Part shown: positions 44,961 to 53,077 of the stretch, one piece after another
Numbering within the stretch: position 1 is the first letter of the stretch
How the letters are laid out: each line of letters starts with the position of its first letter
Made by a program: the position numbers and the translations under genes
The notes under the pieces: model-generated
What the model saw: the letters and a program-made list of their open reading frames with translations, nothing else
The model's database searches: none
What the model was told of the DNA's origin: nothing
Assembly (NCBI RefSeq): GCF_003340555.1
Contig: NZ_QPLJ01000015.1
Location: forward strand, 1-64,000
Direction of reading: 5' to 3'
Origin: Jannaschia formosa
GTDB lineage: Bacteria; Pseudomonadota; Alphaproteobacteria; Rhodobacterales; Rhodobacteraceae
Length of the DNA: 64,000 bases

Positions 44961-46211
44961 TCAGTGCAGGTTGTGCTGGCTGCCGGTCGCTTCCTCGTCG
45001 ATCACCGCGCCCCGGGCGAAGCGGTCGAGCCGGAAGCGCGCGGCGGGCGCATGGTGGCGGTCGGTGGCGACCAGGTGGGCCAGGCTGAAGCCCGAGCCGG
45101 GCACGGCCTTGAAGCCTCCGTAGCACCAGCCGCAATCGAGATAGAGCCCGCGGATATCCGTCTTGTCGATGATGGGCGAGCCGTCGGGCGTCATGTCCAT
45201 GATCCCGCCCCAGCTGCGCAGGACGCGGGCCTGCCCGATCATCGGCATCAGGGCCATGCCCGCCTCCATCACGTGCTCGGCCATTGGCAGGTTCCCCCGG
45301 GCGGCGTAGCTGGCATAGAAGTCGAGATCGCCCCCGAAGACCAGCCCTCCCTTGTCGGACTGGCTGATGTAGAAGTGCCCCATGCCGAAGGTGACGACGC
45401 AGTCGATCAGCGGCTTCAGCCCCTCGGAGACGAAGGCCTGCAGCACATGGCTCTCGATCGGCAGGCGCAGCCCGGCCATCGCCGCTGTCTGCGACGAGCG
45501 CCCGGCCGTCACCAGCGCCACCTTCTTCGCCCGGATCGCCCCGCGCGTCGTCTGCACGCCGCGGACGCGGCCGCCCTCGATGTCGATGCCGATGACTTCG
45601 CAGTTCTGGATCAGGTCCACGCCGCGTCGGTCGGCGCCGCGGGCATAGCCCCAGGCGACCGCGTCGTGCCGTGCGGTGCCGCCGCGCCCGTGGTAGAGCG
45701 CGCCGATCACGGGAAAGCGCGCGTTGTCGTGGTCGAGGAAGGGCAGGCGCCTGCGGACGGCGGCGCGGTCCAGAAGCTCCGCGTCGTCGCCCTGGCTGAT
45801 CATCTGGTTGCCCCGCCGCGCATAGGCATCGCGCTGCCCGTCCGAATGGAACAGGTTGTAGATGCCGCGCTGCGACATCATCGCGTTGTAGTTCAACTCC
45901 TGCTCCATCCCCTCCCAGAGCTTCAGGGAATGGGAGTAGAATTCCGAATTGCCGGGCAGCATGTAGTTGGCGCGCACGATGGTCGTGTTCCGGCCGACAT
46001 TGCCTCCACCGAGATATCCCTTCTCCAGCAAGGCGACATTGGTGATCCCGTGCTCCTTGGCGAGGTAGAAGGCGGTGGCGAGCCCGTGGCCGCCGCCGCC
46101 GACGATGACGACGTCGTATTCGGGCTTCGGGTCGGGCGAGCGCCAATGCGGGCCCCAGCCGGAATTGCCGGACAGGCCCTGCCTGACGATTTCCAGTATG
46201 TTGAACCGCAT
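44961..46211 (-). CDS. soxB: Sarcosine oxidase beta subunit
   Basis: 416-aa flavoprotein beta subunit that oxidises sarcosine to glycine. FAD-binding YDVVIVGGGGHGLATAFYLA at residues 32-51, the His of GGTARHDAVAWGYARGA near residue 173 expected to carry the covalent FMN, and a C-terminal GLYLDCGWCYGGFKAVPGSG block. First gene of soxBDAG, the standard order. The pathway feeds betaine/creatine-derived sarcosine into glycine and one-carbon metabolism. Confidence 0.96.
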   Translation of the reverse strand: MRFNILEIVRQGLSGNSGWGPHWRSPDPKPEYDVVIVGGGGHGLATAFYLAKEHGITNVALLEKGYLGGGNVGRNTTIVRANYMLPGNSEFYSHSLKLWEGMEQELNYNAMMSQRGIYNLFHSDGQRDAYARRGNQMISQGDDAELLDRAAVRRRLPFLDHDNARFPVIGALYHGRGGTARHDAVAWGYARGADRRGVDLIQNCEVIGIDIEGGRVRGVQTTRGAIRAKKVALVTAGRSSQTAAMAGLRLPIESHVLQAFVSEGLKPLIDCVVTFGMGHFYISQSDKGGLVFGGDLDFYASYAARGNLPMAEHVMEAGMALMPMIGQARVLRSWGGIMDMTPDGSPIIDKTDIRGLYLDCGWCYGGFKAVPGSGFSLAHLVATDRHHAPAARFRLDRFARGAVIDEEATGSQHNLH

Positions 46212-46284
46212 CCCTCTCGCGCCTCGCCTCTTCGCGGGGTCACGCTATCGGCGCGGCGAGAGCACGGGAACCCCCCAACGCGAC

Positions 46285-46313
46285 ACGGGGCGGTCGAGAG
46301 ACGACCGCCCCGT
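46285..46313. terminator. Strong hairpin between soxB and Tad-like genes
   Basis: Perfect 12-bp stem ACGGGGCGGTCG (46285-46296) / CGACCGCCCCGT (46302-46313), loop AGAGA, 36 bases after the stop of the repeat-tailed TadE-like gene reading leftwards. No T-tract. Likely insulates the Tad-like genes from the sox operon. Confidence 0.55.
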
Positions 46314-46348
46314 CGGGTTGGCGTTCGGCCCCGAGAGGGAGCGGAGGA

Positions 46349-47632
46349 TCAGTTCGGGTTACCGGGACCGTGAATCTGGTGCGTATTGTCGGAGTTCTCG
46401 GCCTGGTTGTTCGGCAGCGAGTTGCCCGGCGCGGTCTGGTCGCCATTGCCCCAGCCATTGTTCTGGCCGCCGCCTTGGTTCCCGTTCCCGTTCCCGTTGC
46501 CGTTTCCGTTGCCAGTCGATCCGGGCTCCGAACCGCTGCCGGGGCCATGGATCGGATGCACCGTGTCGGAGTTCTCGGCATTGTTGTTGGGGCCGGAGTT
46601 GCCCGGCGCGGTCTGGTCGCCATTGCCCCAGCCATTGTTCTGGCCGCCGCCCTGGTTGCCGTTGCCGTAGCCGTTGCCAGTCGAGCCGGGCTCCGAACCG
46701 CTGCCGGGGCCATGGATCGGATGCACCGTGTCGGAGTTCTCGGCATCGTTGTTGGGGCCGGAGTTGCCCGGCGCGGTCTGGTCGCCATTGCCCCAGCCGT
46801 TGTTCTGGCCGCCGCCCTGGTTGCCGTTGCCGTTGCCGTTGTCGTTGTCGTTGTCGTTGTCGTCGTCGTCGTCGTCGCTGCCGCCGTAGTTGATCGGCTC
46901 GACATAGTCCGGGACCGTGGACGGGTCGGGCGCGTTCAGCAGGGCGATCGTGTCGAACGGCGTGATCGTCGGCGCGGGAAGGTCGGTCGGGTCGAAGGGC
47001 AGGGGCTCCGGCGCCGCGGCCGGCGGGGTCGGGTCGAACTGCAGGCGCGGGACCACGCGGTTCCGGGTCGGCGCGATGCGGTGATATTCGCGGGACACGA
47101 GCCCGATGCCGGCGATCGGCCGATGGGTCGTGAAGCTTTCGGTCAGGACGATGACCTGCCCGTCCTCCATGCGCGGGATGCGATGGCGGATCGTCTCGAG
47201 TTGCGCGGCCGTCATGGCGAGGGTGCCGTCGGTGCCGTAGGTGTCCACGACGCCGGGGACGGTGGAGCTGATCACGAGCTCTCCGTCGACACGCTCCAGC
47301 TGGGTGAAGCGCAGACGGGTCTGGCCCTCGGAGAAGGTCAGGTATTCGAACAGCTCCTGCATGCCCTCGAACTCGTGCGCGGTGACGATGCCCGTCTCGC
47401 GCGAGAGGATGTCGGCCACCGTGTAGGTCGCCTTGGTCAGCAGGGCTTCGCGCCGGAAGTTGTCGAAGTAGGCGAAGCCGGCGACATAGGCGATCCCGAG
47501 CAGGGGAAGCATGATCGCGGCCTCGATCGCGATCGCGCCGTCCTCGCGTCTGAGGAAGCGGTCGATGGAGGTCAGAGGGCGTTTAAAGAGAGAGACTGGA
47601 TACGAAAAAGAGATCATGTCGTTTTTTTCCAT
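46349..47632 (-). CDS. TadE-like protein with repeat-rich tail
   Basis: A 427-aa protein. Residues about 20-45 carry the TadE/TadG-type N-terminus (RREDGAIAIEAAIMLPLLG, one membrane helix), and a periplasmic beta-rich domain follows to about residue 200. From about 270 on the chain is Asp/Asn/Gly-rich low complexity, then three tandem copies of a 55-59 residue unit. TadE-like proteins are minor pseudopilins of Tad/Flp pili; the tail is not a family feature. Start uncertain: ATG 47632 used; GTG 47674 and ATG 47617 are alternatives. It follows the TadE gene on the same strand, first base 46 after its stop. Confidence 0.75.
   Translation of the reverse strand: MEKNDMISFSYPVSLFKRPLTSIDRFLRREDGAIAIEAAIMLPLLGIAYVAGFAYFDNFRREALLTKATYTVADILSRETGIVTAHEFEGMQELFEYLTFSEGQTRLRFTQLERVDGELVISSTVPGVVDTYGTDGTLAMTAAQLETIRHRIPRMEDGQVIVLTESFTTHRPIAGIGLVSREYHRIAPTRNRVVPRLQFDPTPPAAAPEPLPFDPTDLPAPTITPFDTIALLNAPDPSTVPDYVEPINYGGSDDDDDDNDNDNDNGNGNGNQGGGQNNGWGNGDQTAPGNSGPNNDAENSDTVHPIHGPGSGSEPGSTGNGYGNGNQGGGQNNGWGNGDQTAPGNSGPNNNAENSDTVHPIHGPGSGSEPGSTGNGNGNGNGNGNQGGGQNNGWGNGDQTAPGNSLPNNQAENSDNTHQIHGPGNPN
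46352..46822 (-). repeat. Three tandem in-frame repeats of about 165-177 bases
   Basis: Units at 46658-46822 (165 bases), 46481-46657 (177) and 46352-46480 (129, truncated at the stop). Each begins NQGGGQNNGWGNGDQTAPGN and contains ENSD, H-x-IHGPG and, in the first two, SGSEPGSTGNG; length differs by GN dipeptide insertions. Units are nearly identical in DNA, indicating recent duplication. All lie in frame within the TadE-like gene. Confidence 0.9.
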
Positions 47633-47678
47633 CGTGTTGGAGTTGCCTGCCCCGCTGGATTGCTGGACCGGCACGCGC

Positions 47679-48293
47679 CTATGGCGGCTCGACGCGGAAG
47701 GCGGTTGCGGCGATGATGCGGATGCCCTCGGCGTCGCCGTCGGCGACGAGCTGCGCGCCGAGCCCTGTCGTCGGCAGCAGCGGATCGGCGGAGTAGCACG
47801 CCCGCAGCGTCATGATCTGGGAGGCGCGATCGCTCGCGACGTAGATCGGGGTCGCCGTGAGGGTCGAGGTCGCGCGGTTGAAGCAGGGCTGCGCGAAGTC
47901 CGGCATCGCGTAGGTCACGGTGTTGACCAGTTGCAGCTCGACCACGAGGTTCCTCTCGCAGTCGCCGAGGATGCGGGCCTCCTCGCAGATCATCTCCTTG
48001 AGATCGTCGCTGCCGATGTCGGACCTGGTGTCCAGCCGGACCTGCCGGCTGGCGATGTCGACCGCGCGCTCCAGCATCACCTGGCGGTAGAGCATGATCG
48101 ACGATTCCATCGTCGAGATGAACAGCAGCAGGAAGACGGGAAGCAGGAGGACGAACTCGACCGTGGCCGCGCCGTCTTCCCGCGTGTCGGGCGGAAGCGC
48201 GGCGGCAGCGTCGGCGCGCGCCATGGCCCGCTCTGTCCGGTCGCGGAGCGCGATGGCCGCCCGTCGGGCCGAGGAAAGGACCGGCCGGATCAT
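47679..48293 (-). CDS. TadE-like pilus assembly protein
   Basis: A 204-aa protein with the TadE signature TREDGAATVEFVLLLPVFLLL at about residues 38-58 (shortened) forming one membrane helix, then a periplasmic domain with two Cys pairs (ICEEARILGDCERN; FAQPCFNR ... LRACYSAD). ATG at 48293 overlaps the TadG stop (ATGA). Minor pilin-like component of a Tad system or a stand-alone surface assembly; no tadA/B/C or rcp genes are present in the window. Confidence 0.8.
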   Translation of the reverse strand: MIRPVLSSARRAAIALRDRTERAMARADAAAALPPDTREDGAATVEFVLLLPVFLLLFISTMESSIMLYRQVMLERAVDIASRQVRLDTRSDIGSDDLKEMICEEARILGDCERNLVVELQLVNTVTYAMPDFAQPCFNRATSTLTATPIYVASDRASQIMTLRACYSADPLLPTTGLGAQLVADGDAEGIRIIAATAFRVEPP

Positions 48294-50245
48294 TGGGTCA
48301 GCCGGAGAAGGTTGATCGACGCGAAGATGTCGTCGAACGCCCGGTCGATATCGAGGTCGACGACGTTGAAGTAGCGCTTCGGGTCGCCGGCGCAGTCCTG
48401 CATCGCCCGACGGCCCTTGTCGGGCGCCTGGAAGGCGATCGTGAAGACGATGATGCCCGCGTTCCTTGCGGCCTTGCAGGCATCGCTCAGGTAGACGTTC
48501 AGTTCGTCCGTCATCGAGTTCTCGCCGACATAGCGCTGGTAGAAGTCGCGCGTGGCGTCGTCGATCCCGGGATATCTGCCCTGACCCCGCCAGAAGTTGT
48601 TGAACGTGACCGGAACGGCCGAGTAGAACTCGGCGAAGCTCAGCTCGATGGCCTGCGAGCCGCCCGCGGGTTCGTTGCGCCATTCCCCGCCGCTGGACTG
48701 GTTGCGGTTGTTGCGCACGCGCTTGACCCAGAACATGCCCCGCTCCTCGGACCAGACCGAGTACTGGGTGGCGACGGTCTCCCCGGTCACGGGATGGGTG
48801 CCGGTGCCTTCGAAGTCGGTCCAGTTGCGGCGATCGGCATCCTCCCACCAGGGATAGCCGGTATACCGGCCGCCATTCGCGGCCCAGTCCTGCGCGGCGC
48901 CACGCGTCGCGAACCAGGACGGCGACCACCGGCTGAGCGTGCCGTCGATATTGTCGAGCCCGTAGCTCGGAAGCTCAAGCGCTGCCTCCGTGACGCAATC
49001 GAGCGTCTGGGTGTTGATGAACCCGGTCTCGAGGCAGGACACCTCGGGCAGCTTCGGGATCTCGATGGGCTGCGCCGCCTGCACCGGCACCTCAAGATCG
49101 GGGCGGTAGACGAACACCCCGGACGGCCCGTTCCGGCGGTCGGGGTAGATGTCGCGCTGCTCGTCGTTCTGGCCGTCCGTCATCACGACGAGGATCTTGC
49201 GCTTCTGCGACTGGCCGTAGTCGAAGGGCAGGCCCTCGAAATCCTCGGACAGGTCTCCGTTCGCGATCAGCCGGTCGGCATGGACCCGAAGGCTCGGGTC
49301 GAGAAGGGCGAGGCCCCACTTGACGCCGAGGTTGATCGCGGTGCCGGCCGCGGCCTGCAGGTCGTTGATGTGGGTCTCGATCTCGTCGATATCGCTCGAC
49401 CAGGGCAGGATCGCGGCGAAGTCGTCGGTCGGGCAGGTGGGCCGCCGGATGTCGCCGTCGAAGTTCCTGTTGTATTCGAAGCGGTCGAAATGCATCACCC
49501 GCGTCAGGACGGTGCCCGCGTCGATCCCGGTCTGCTTGTAGGCGATCGACGGGTTTGGGAAGCTGGCGCAGAACGACCGCGTGTGCTCCATCGACAGGTT
49601 GAACCAGGGACCCATCTTCGAGCCCAGGTTCACGGTGTCGCGATAGGGCACGATCGAGATGGTCGAGAGCGCGCCCTCGTCCTCGGCGCGCTGCAGGATC
49701 TTCTGCGTGAATTCGACGGCGGCCTCCTGCATGGCGGGGTGCCTGCCGGCGCTGTTCATCGAGCCCGAGATGTCGAGCACGACCGAGACCTCGAGGTCCC
49801 ACTTCTCCTCCCGGGCCTGGCTCCAGACCGGGGCGCGCATCTCGTCCTGGCCCACCATGTTCATGAACATGCTCGGCGTCTCCGACCGGCCATGGACCGT
49901 CACGCGCGAGCTGACGTCGTCCTTGAACGTCTGGATGCGGACCGAGTCGTGCCGAATGCCGGCCGCCTCGAGGTAGTCCTCGACGACCTGCTTGGGGTCG
50001 CGCGTCTGGCTGAGCGAGGCGGCGGCCAGCGTCGCGCGGTCCGTCGCGTATTGCAGCTCGGCGCGGTCGCGCTCCGAGCGCATCATGTCCCAGGCAACCC
50101 CGCCAGCGAGCACCATGACCGCGAAGAAGATCAGCCCGACGACGGTCAATGCTCCGTCCTCGTCTCGCATGTAGTCGCGCGGCGATCGCAGCGCGGGGGC
50201 GGGAATACGGGTCGAGCGGAGCAACATACGGAGCACGGCGGTCAC
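48290..50245 (-). CDS. TadG-like protein with von Willebrand A domain
   Basis: A 651-aa protein: N-terminal TadG segment with one membrane helix (RDEDGALTVVGLIFFAVMVL), a conserved periplasmic stretch (AELQYATDRATLAAASLSQT), then a vWA domain with the MIDAS motif DISGSM and later MTDGQND, interrupted by a long insert, ending CAGDPKRYFNVVDLDIDRAF. vWA domains bind metal-dependently to surfaces or proteins. Start uncertain: GTG 50245 or ATG 50227, neither with a good ribosome site. First of three coupled Tad-like genes; divergent from gdh. Confidence 0.85.
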   Translation of the reverse strand: MTAVLRMLLRSTRIPAPALRSPRDYMRDEDGALTVVGLIFFAVMVLAGGVAWDMMRSERDRAELQYATDRATLAAASLSQTRDPKQVVEDYLEAAGIRHDSVRIQTFKDDVSSRVTVHGRSETPSMFMNMVGQDEMRAPVWSQAREEKWDLEVSVVLDISGSMNSAGRHPAMQEAAVEFTQKILQRAEDEGALSTISIVPYRDTVNLGSKMGPWFNLSMEHTRSFCASFPNPSIAYKQTGIDAGTVLTRVMHFDRFEYNRNFDGDIRRPTCPTDDFAAILPWSSDIDEIETHINDLQAAAGTAINLGVKWGLALLDPSLRVHADRLIANGDLSEDFEGLPFDYGQSQKRKILVVMTDGQNDEQRDIYPDRRNGPSGVFVYRPDLEVPVQAAQPIEIPKLPEVSCLETGFINTQTLDCVTEAALELPSYGLDNIDGTLSRWSPSWFATRGAAQDWAANGGRYTGYPWWEDADRRNWTDFEGTGTHPVTGETVATQYSVWSEERGMFWVKRVRNNRNQSSGGEWRNEPAGGSQAIELSFAEFYSAVPVTFNNFWRGQGRYPGIDDATRDFYQRYVGENSMTDELNVYLSDACKAARNAGIIVFTIAFQAPDKGRRAMQDCAGDPKRYFNVVDLDIDRAFDDIFASINLLRLTQ

Positions 50246-50394
50246 CTGACAGATGGTTGACGTGGACGCGACTCAACGGAGCCGCAACGCCCGGTATCCC
50301 TCACCAATGCGGAGCCGTCCGGGCGCCTCTTTGTCCAAACAATGGCGGCGACCAACATGTCGTAAACGAAGAGCCCCGGGGGGTGGAATCGTTG

Positions 50395-50406
50395 CGCAAA
50401 TTTGCG
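50395..50406. promoter_or_regulatory. Palindrome upstream of glutamate dehydrogenase
   Basis: Perfect 12-bp palindrome CGCAAATTTGCG within TTGCGCAAATTTGCGACAA, about 55 bases before the gdh start and in the 216-base divergent region shared with the TadG-like gene. Shape and AT-rich centre would suit a dimeric regulator (for example Lrp/AsnC type), but the owner is unknown. Confidence 0.35.
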
Positions 50407-50461
50407 ACAAACTGCTCAGGACCGCGCCGGACCTCGGCGGCGGCACACGGAGGAGAGCGAT

Positions 50462-51889
50462 ATGCAGGGCAAACATGGCGGCTTCAGTGCGTCCGTCAAC
50501 GCGATGTACGACAAGGCCGTGGCCTTGATGGATCTCGGCCCCGGCCTCGCCGAGAAGATCCGGGTCTGCAACGCCACCTACACCGTGCGCTTCGGCGTCC
50601 GCCTGCGCGGCGAGATCCACACCTTCACCGGCTACCGCTCGGTTCATTCCGAACACATGGAGCCGGTCAAGGGCGGGATCCGCTACGCCATGGCTGTCGA
50701 TCAGGACGAGGTCGAGGCGCTCGCGTCGCTGATGACCTACAAATGCGCCCTGGTGGAGACGCCCTTCGGTGGCTCCAAGGGCGGGTTGCGGATCGATCCC
50801 ACGAAATGGGAAGCCGACGAGCTGGAGCGGATCACCCGGCGCTTCGCCTACGAGCTGATCAAGCGCGACATGATCAACCCGGCCCAGAACGTCCCCGCCC
50901 CGGACATGGGCACCGGCGAGCGCGAGATGGCGTGGATCCAGGACCAGTACCAGCGGATGAACACGACCGACATCAATGGCCGCGCCTGCGTCACGGGCAA
51001 ACCGCTCAACGCGGGCGGCATCGCCGGCCGCATAGAGGCCACGGGCCGCGGCGTCCAATACGCCCTGCGCGAGTTCTTCCGCCACCCCGAGGACATCGCC
51101 GAGGCGGGGCTGTCGGGCACGCTCGAAGGCAAGCGCGTCGTGGTGCAGGGCCTCGGCAACGTCGGCTTCCACGCCGCCTCCTTCCTCGAACGCGAGGACG
51201 GCGCGAAGATCTGCGGCATCATCGAGCGCGACGGCGCGATCTGGTCGGACGCGGGACTCGCCGTCGACGAGGTTCACATGCACATGCGCGAGCATGGCGG
51301 CGTGAAGGGCTTCCCCGGCGCCACCTTCGACGAGAACGGCGCGGCCCTTCTGGAAGCCGAGTGCGACATCCTCATCCCGGCCGCGCTGGAAAGCGTCATC
51401 CACGAAGGCAACGCGGCCCGGATCAAGGCGCCGCTCATCATCGAGGCGGCCAACGGGCCGATCACTTCCGCGGCCAATGAGATCCTTCAGAAGAGGGGCT
51501 GCATCATCATTCCGGACCTCTACGCCAACGCGGGCGGCGTCACCGTCAGCTATTTCGAATGGGTCAAGAACCTCAGCCATATCCGCTTCGGCCGGATGCA
51601 GCGCCGCGCCGAGGAGGCGCGCCACCAGCTTCTGGTCGATGAACTGGAGCGGCTGTCGAAGGCGCGCGACGTGCCCTGGACGCTGTCGGACGACTTCAAG
51701 CGCAACTATCTGCGCGGCGCCGGCGAGCTGGAGCTCGTCCGCTCCGGCCTCGACGACACCATGCGCGCCGCCTACGGCGCCATGCGCGAGGTCTGGCGCC
51801 AGCGCGACGACGTGCCGGACCTGCGCACGGCGGGCTTCATCGTCGCGATCAGCCGGATCGCGGCAAGCTATACCGCCAAGGGGCTCTGA
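50462..51889 (+). CDS. gdhA: Glutamate dehydrogenase
   Basis: A 475-aa Glu/Leu/Phe/Val dehydrogenase. Catalytic region EPVKGGIRYAMAVDQDEVEA and VETPFGGSKGGLRIDP carries the conserved lysines; NVPAPDMGTGEREMAWIQDQ follows, and the NAD(P)-binding domain has VVVQGLGNVGFHAA and EAANGPIT. Interconverts glutamate and 2-oxoglutarate plus ammonium. ATG at 50462 after GGAGAG. Single gene ending in a hairpin. Confidence 0.93.
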   Translation: MQGKHGGFSASVNAMYDKAVALMDLGPGLAEKIRVCNATYTVRFGVRLRGEIHTFTGYRSVHSEHMEPVKGGIRYAMAVDQDEVEALASLMTYKCALVETPFGGSKGGLRIDPTKWEADELERITRRFAYELIKRDMINPAQNVPAPDMGTGEREMAWIQDQYQRMNTTDINGRACVTGKPLNAGGIAGRIEATGRGVQYALREFFRHPEDIAEAGLSGTLEGKRVVVQGLGNVGFHAASFLEREDGAKICGIIERDGAIWSDAGLAVDEVHMHMREHGGVKGFPGATFDENGAALLEAECDILIPAALESVIHEGNAARIKAPLIIEAANGPITSAANEILQKRGCIIIPDLYANAGGVTVSYFEWVKNLSHIRFGRMQRRAEEARHQLLVDELERLSKARDVPWTLSDDFKRNYLRGAGELELVRSGLDDTMRAAYGAMREVWRQRDDVPDLRTAGFIVAISRIAASYTAKGL

Positions 51890-51901
51890 CGCACGCTGAA
51901 G

Positions 51902-51929
51902 GGCGCCGGACCGGCCGAGGTCCGGCGCC
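51902..51929. terminator. Terminator hairpin between convergent genes
   Basis: Perfect 11-bp stem GGCGCCGGACC / GGTCCGGCGCC with a 6-base loop, between the gdh stop (51889) and the end of the MBL gene (51935). No T-tract; probably bidirectional. Confidence 0.6.
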
Positions 51930-51934
51930 GGCGC

Positions 51935-52987
51935 TCAGGCCGCGCGGAAGACCCAGACGCCGTCCGCGCGCGTCTCGCGCGTCGCACGTCCCGTCAGGTG
52001 CAGATGCTGCAGATGGGCGATGGCCTCGAAGAAGGCGAGGCCGTACATGTCGTCGGTCACCCGCCGCTTGAACAGCGGCGCGAAGCACTCCCCCCCGGTG
52101 CGCGGCGCCGCCAGATGCGCCTCCAGCCGGTTGAGCGCCGCGACATGGTTCTGCGCGAGCGACCCCAGCCGCACCGGCAGCCCGCGATAGGGGGTCTTGT
52201 GGCCGGGCAGCACCAGCTGGTCCTCGCGGGCCAGCGGCGCGAGCCGGGCGCAGGCGCCGAGCCAGTCGCCGACCGGGTCGGCATTGGCCTCGGTCGGGTA
52301 GAGCCCGAGATTGGGCGAGATGCCGGGGAGAAGCTGGTCGCCCCCCAGCACCAGATCGCCGCCCTCCTCGAAGAGCACCGCATGCTCCGCCGCATGCCCG
52401 TCGCCGCGCGCCACGCGCCAGCGGCGCTGGCCCAGCTCGACCGTCTCGCCTTCGGCCACACGCGTGAACCCGACCGGCAGCGGCGCCACGATATCCGCGA
52501 AGTTGAACGGCCGTTCCGTCGCGCGCTTGGTCAGCACGTCCGGATCCATCCCCCAGCGGCGGCAGAAGGCCAGCGCTTCGGGCGTGGGCACCGGCTGCTC
52601 GTCCAGCACCAGCATCCGCGCCATCAGCCAGGCGGTCCGCGTGGTCAGAAGCTCCGCCCCCTCGGCCTGCAGCCAGCCGGCCAGGCCGATATGGTCCGGA
52701 TGATGATGGGTGGCGAAGACGCGGGTGATCGGCTCTCCGCCCAGAGGGCCGGCCCGCAGCCGCTCCACGATCGCCCGCGTGCGCTTCGTGTCGAAGCCGG
52801 TGTCGACCATGGCCCAGCCATCGGGCTCGCGCAGGAAGTAGACGTTGACGTGGTCGAGCGCCATCGGCAGCGGCAGCCGGGCCCAGAGCACGCCCTCCGC
52901 GACCTCGATGGCCTCGCCCTCGGCGGGCGGGGCGTCCCACGGAAAGTCGAGGCCCGCATAACCGTCGGGTAGTTCGATGTCCTTCAT
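51935..52987 (-). CDS. Metallo-beta-lactamase fold hydrolase
   Basis: A 350-aa MBL-fold protein with the zinc motif ATHHHPDHIG near residue 92, GDGHAAEHAVLF with a further His, and VLGGDQLLPG with the bridging Asp. The C-terminal 100 residues add a helical domain (LAQNHVAALNRLEAHL) as in glyoxalase II-like and LACTB2-type hydrolases. Substrate unknown; possibly a thioester, and it lies next to an acyl-CoA dehydrogenase in the same direction, separated by palindromic element C. Confidence 0.85.
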   Translation of the reverse strand: MKDIELPDGYAGLDFPWDAPPAEGEAIEVAEGVLWARLPLPMALDHVNVYFLREPDGWAMVDTGFDTKRTRAIVERLRAGPLGGEPITRVFATHHHPDHIGLAGWLQAEGAELLTTRTAWLMARMLVLDEQPVPTPEALAFCRRWGMDPDVLTKRATERPFNFADIVAPLPVGFTRVAEGETVELGQRRWRVARGDGHAAEHAVLFEEGGDLVLGGDQLLPGISPNLGLYPTEANADPVGDWLGACARLAPLAREDQLVLPGHKTPYRGLPVRLGSLAQNHVAALNRLEAHLAAPRTGGECFAPLFKRRVTDDMYGLAFFEAIAHLQHLHLTGRATRETRADGVWVFRAA

Positions 52988-53002
52988 GGGCGGTCCCTCC
53001 TT

Positions 53003-53077
53003 CCTGTGGCCGGAAATACTCCGGGGGTCCGGGGGCAGAGCCCCCGGCGGATCGGACCGCCTATGGCGGTTCGATCC
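53003..53077. repeat. Intergenic palindromic element, copy C
   Basis: Between the MBL gene start and the acyl-CoA dehydrogenase stop. Starts CCTGTGGCCGGAAATACTCC, has the hairpin CCGGGGG-CAGAG... CCCCCGG (53029-53047), and next to the gene end a second hairpin GGATCGGACCGCC-TAT-GGCGGTTCGATCC (53049-53077; 13 bp with one G-T pair). Same core and orientation as copies A and B. Confidence 0.65.

Noticed and set aside
46352-46822. Regular repeats that might suggest a CRISPR array
   Set aside because: The units are 129-177 bases, in frame and code for a Gly/Asn-rich tail; there are no short direct repeats with unique spacers and no cas genes.
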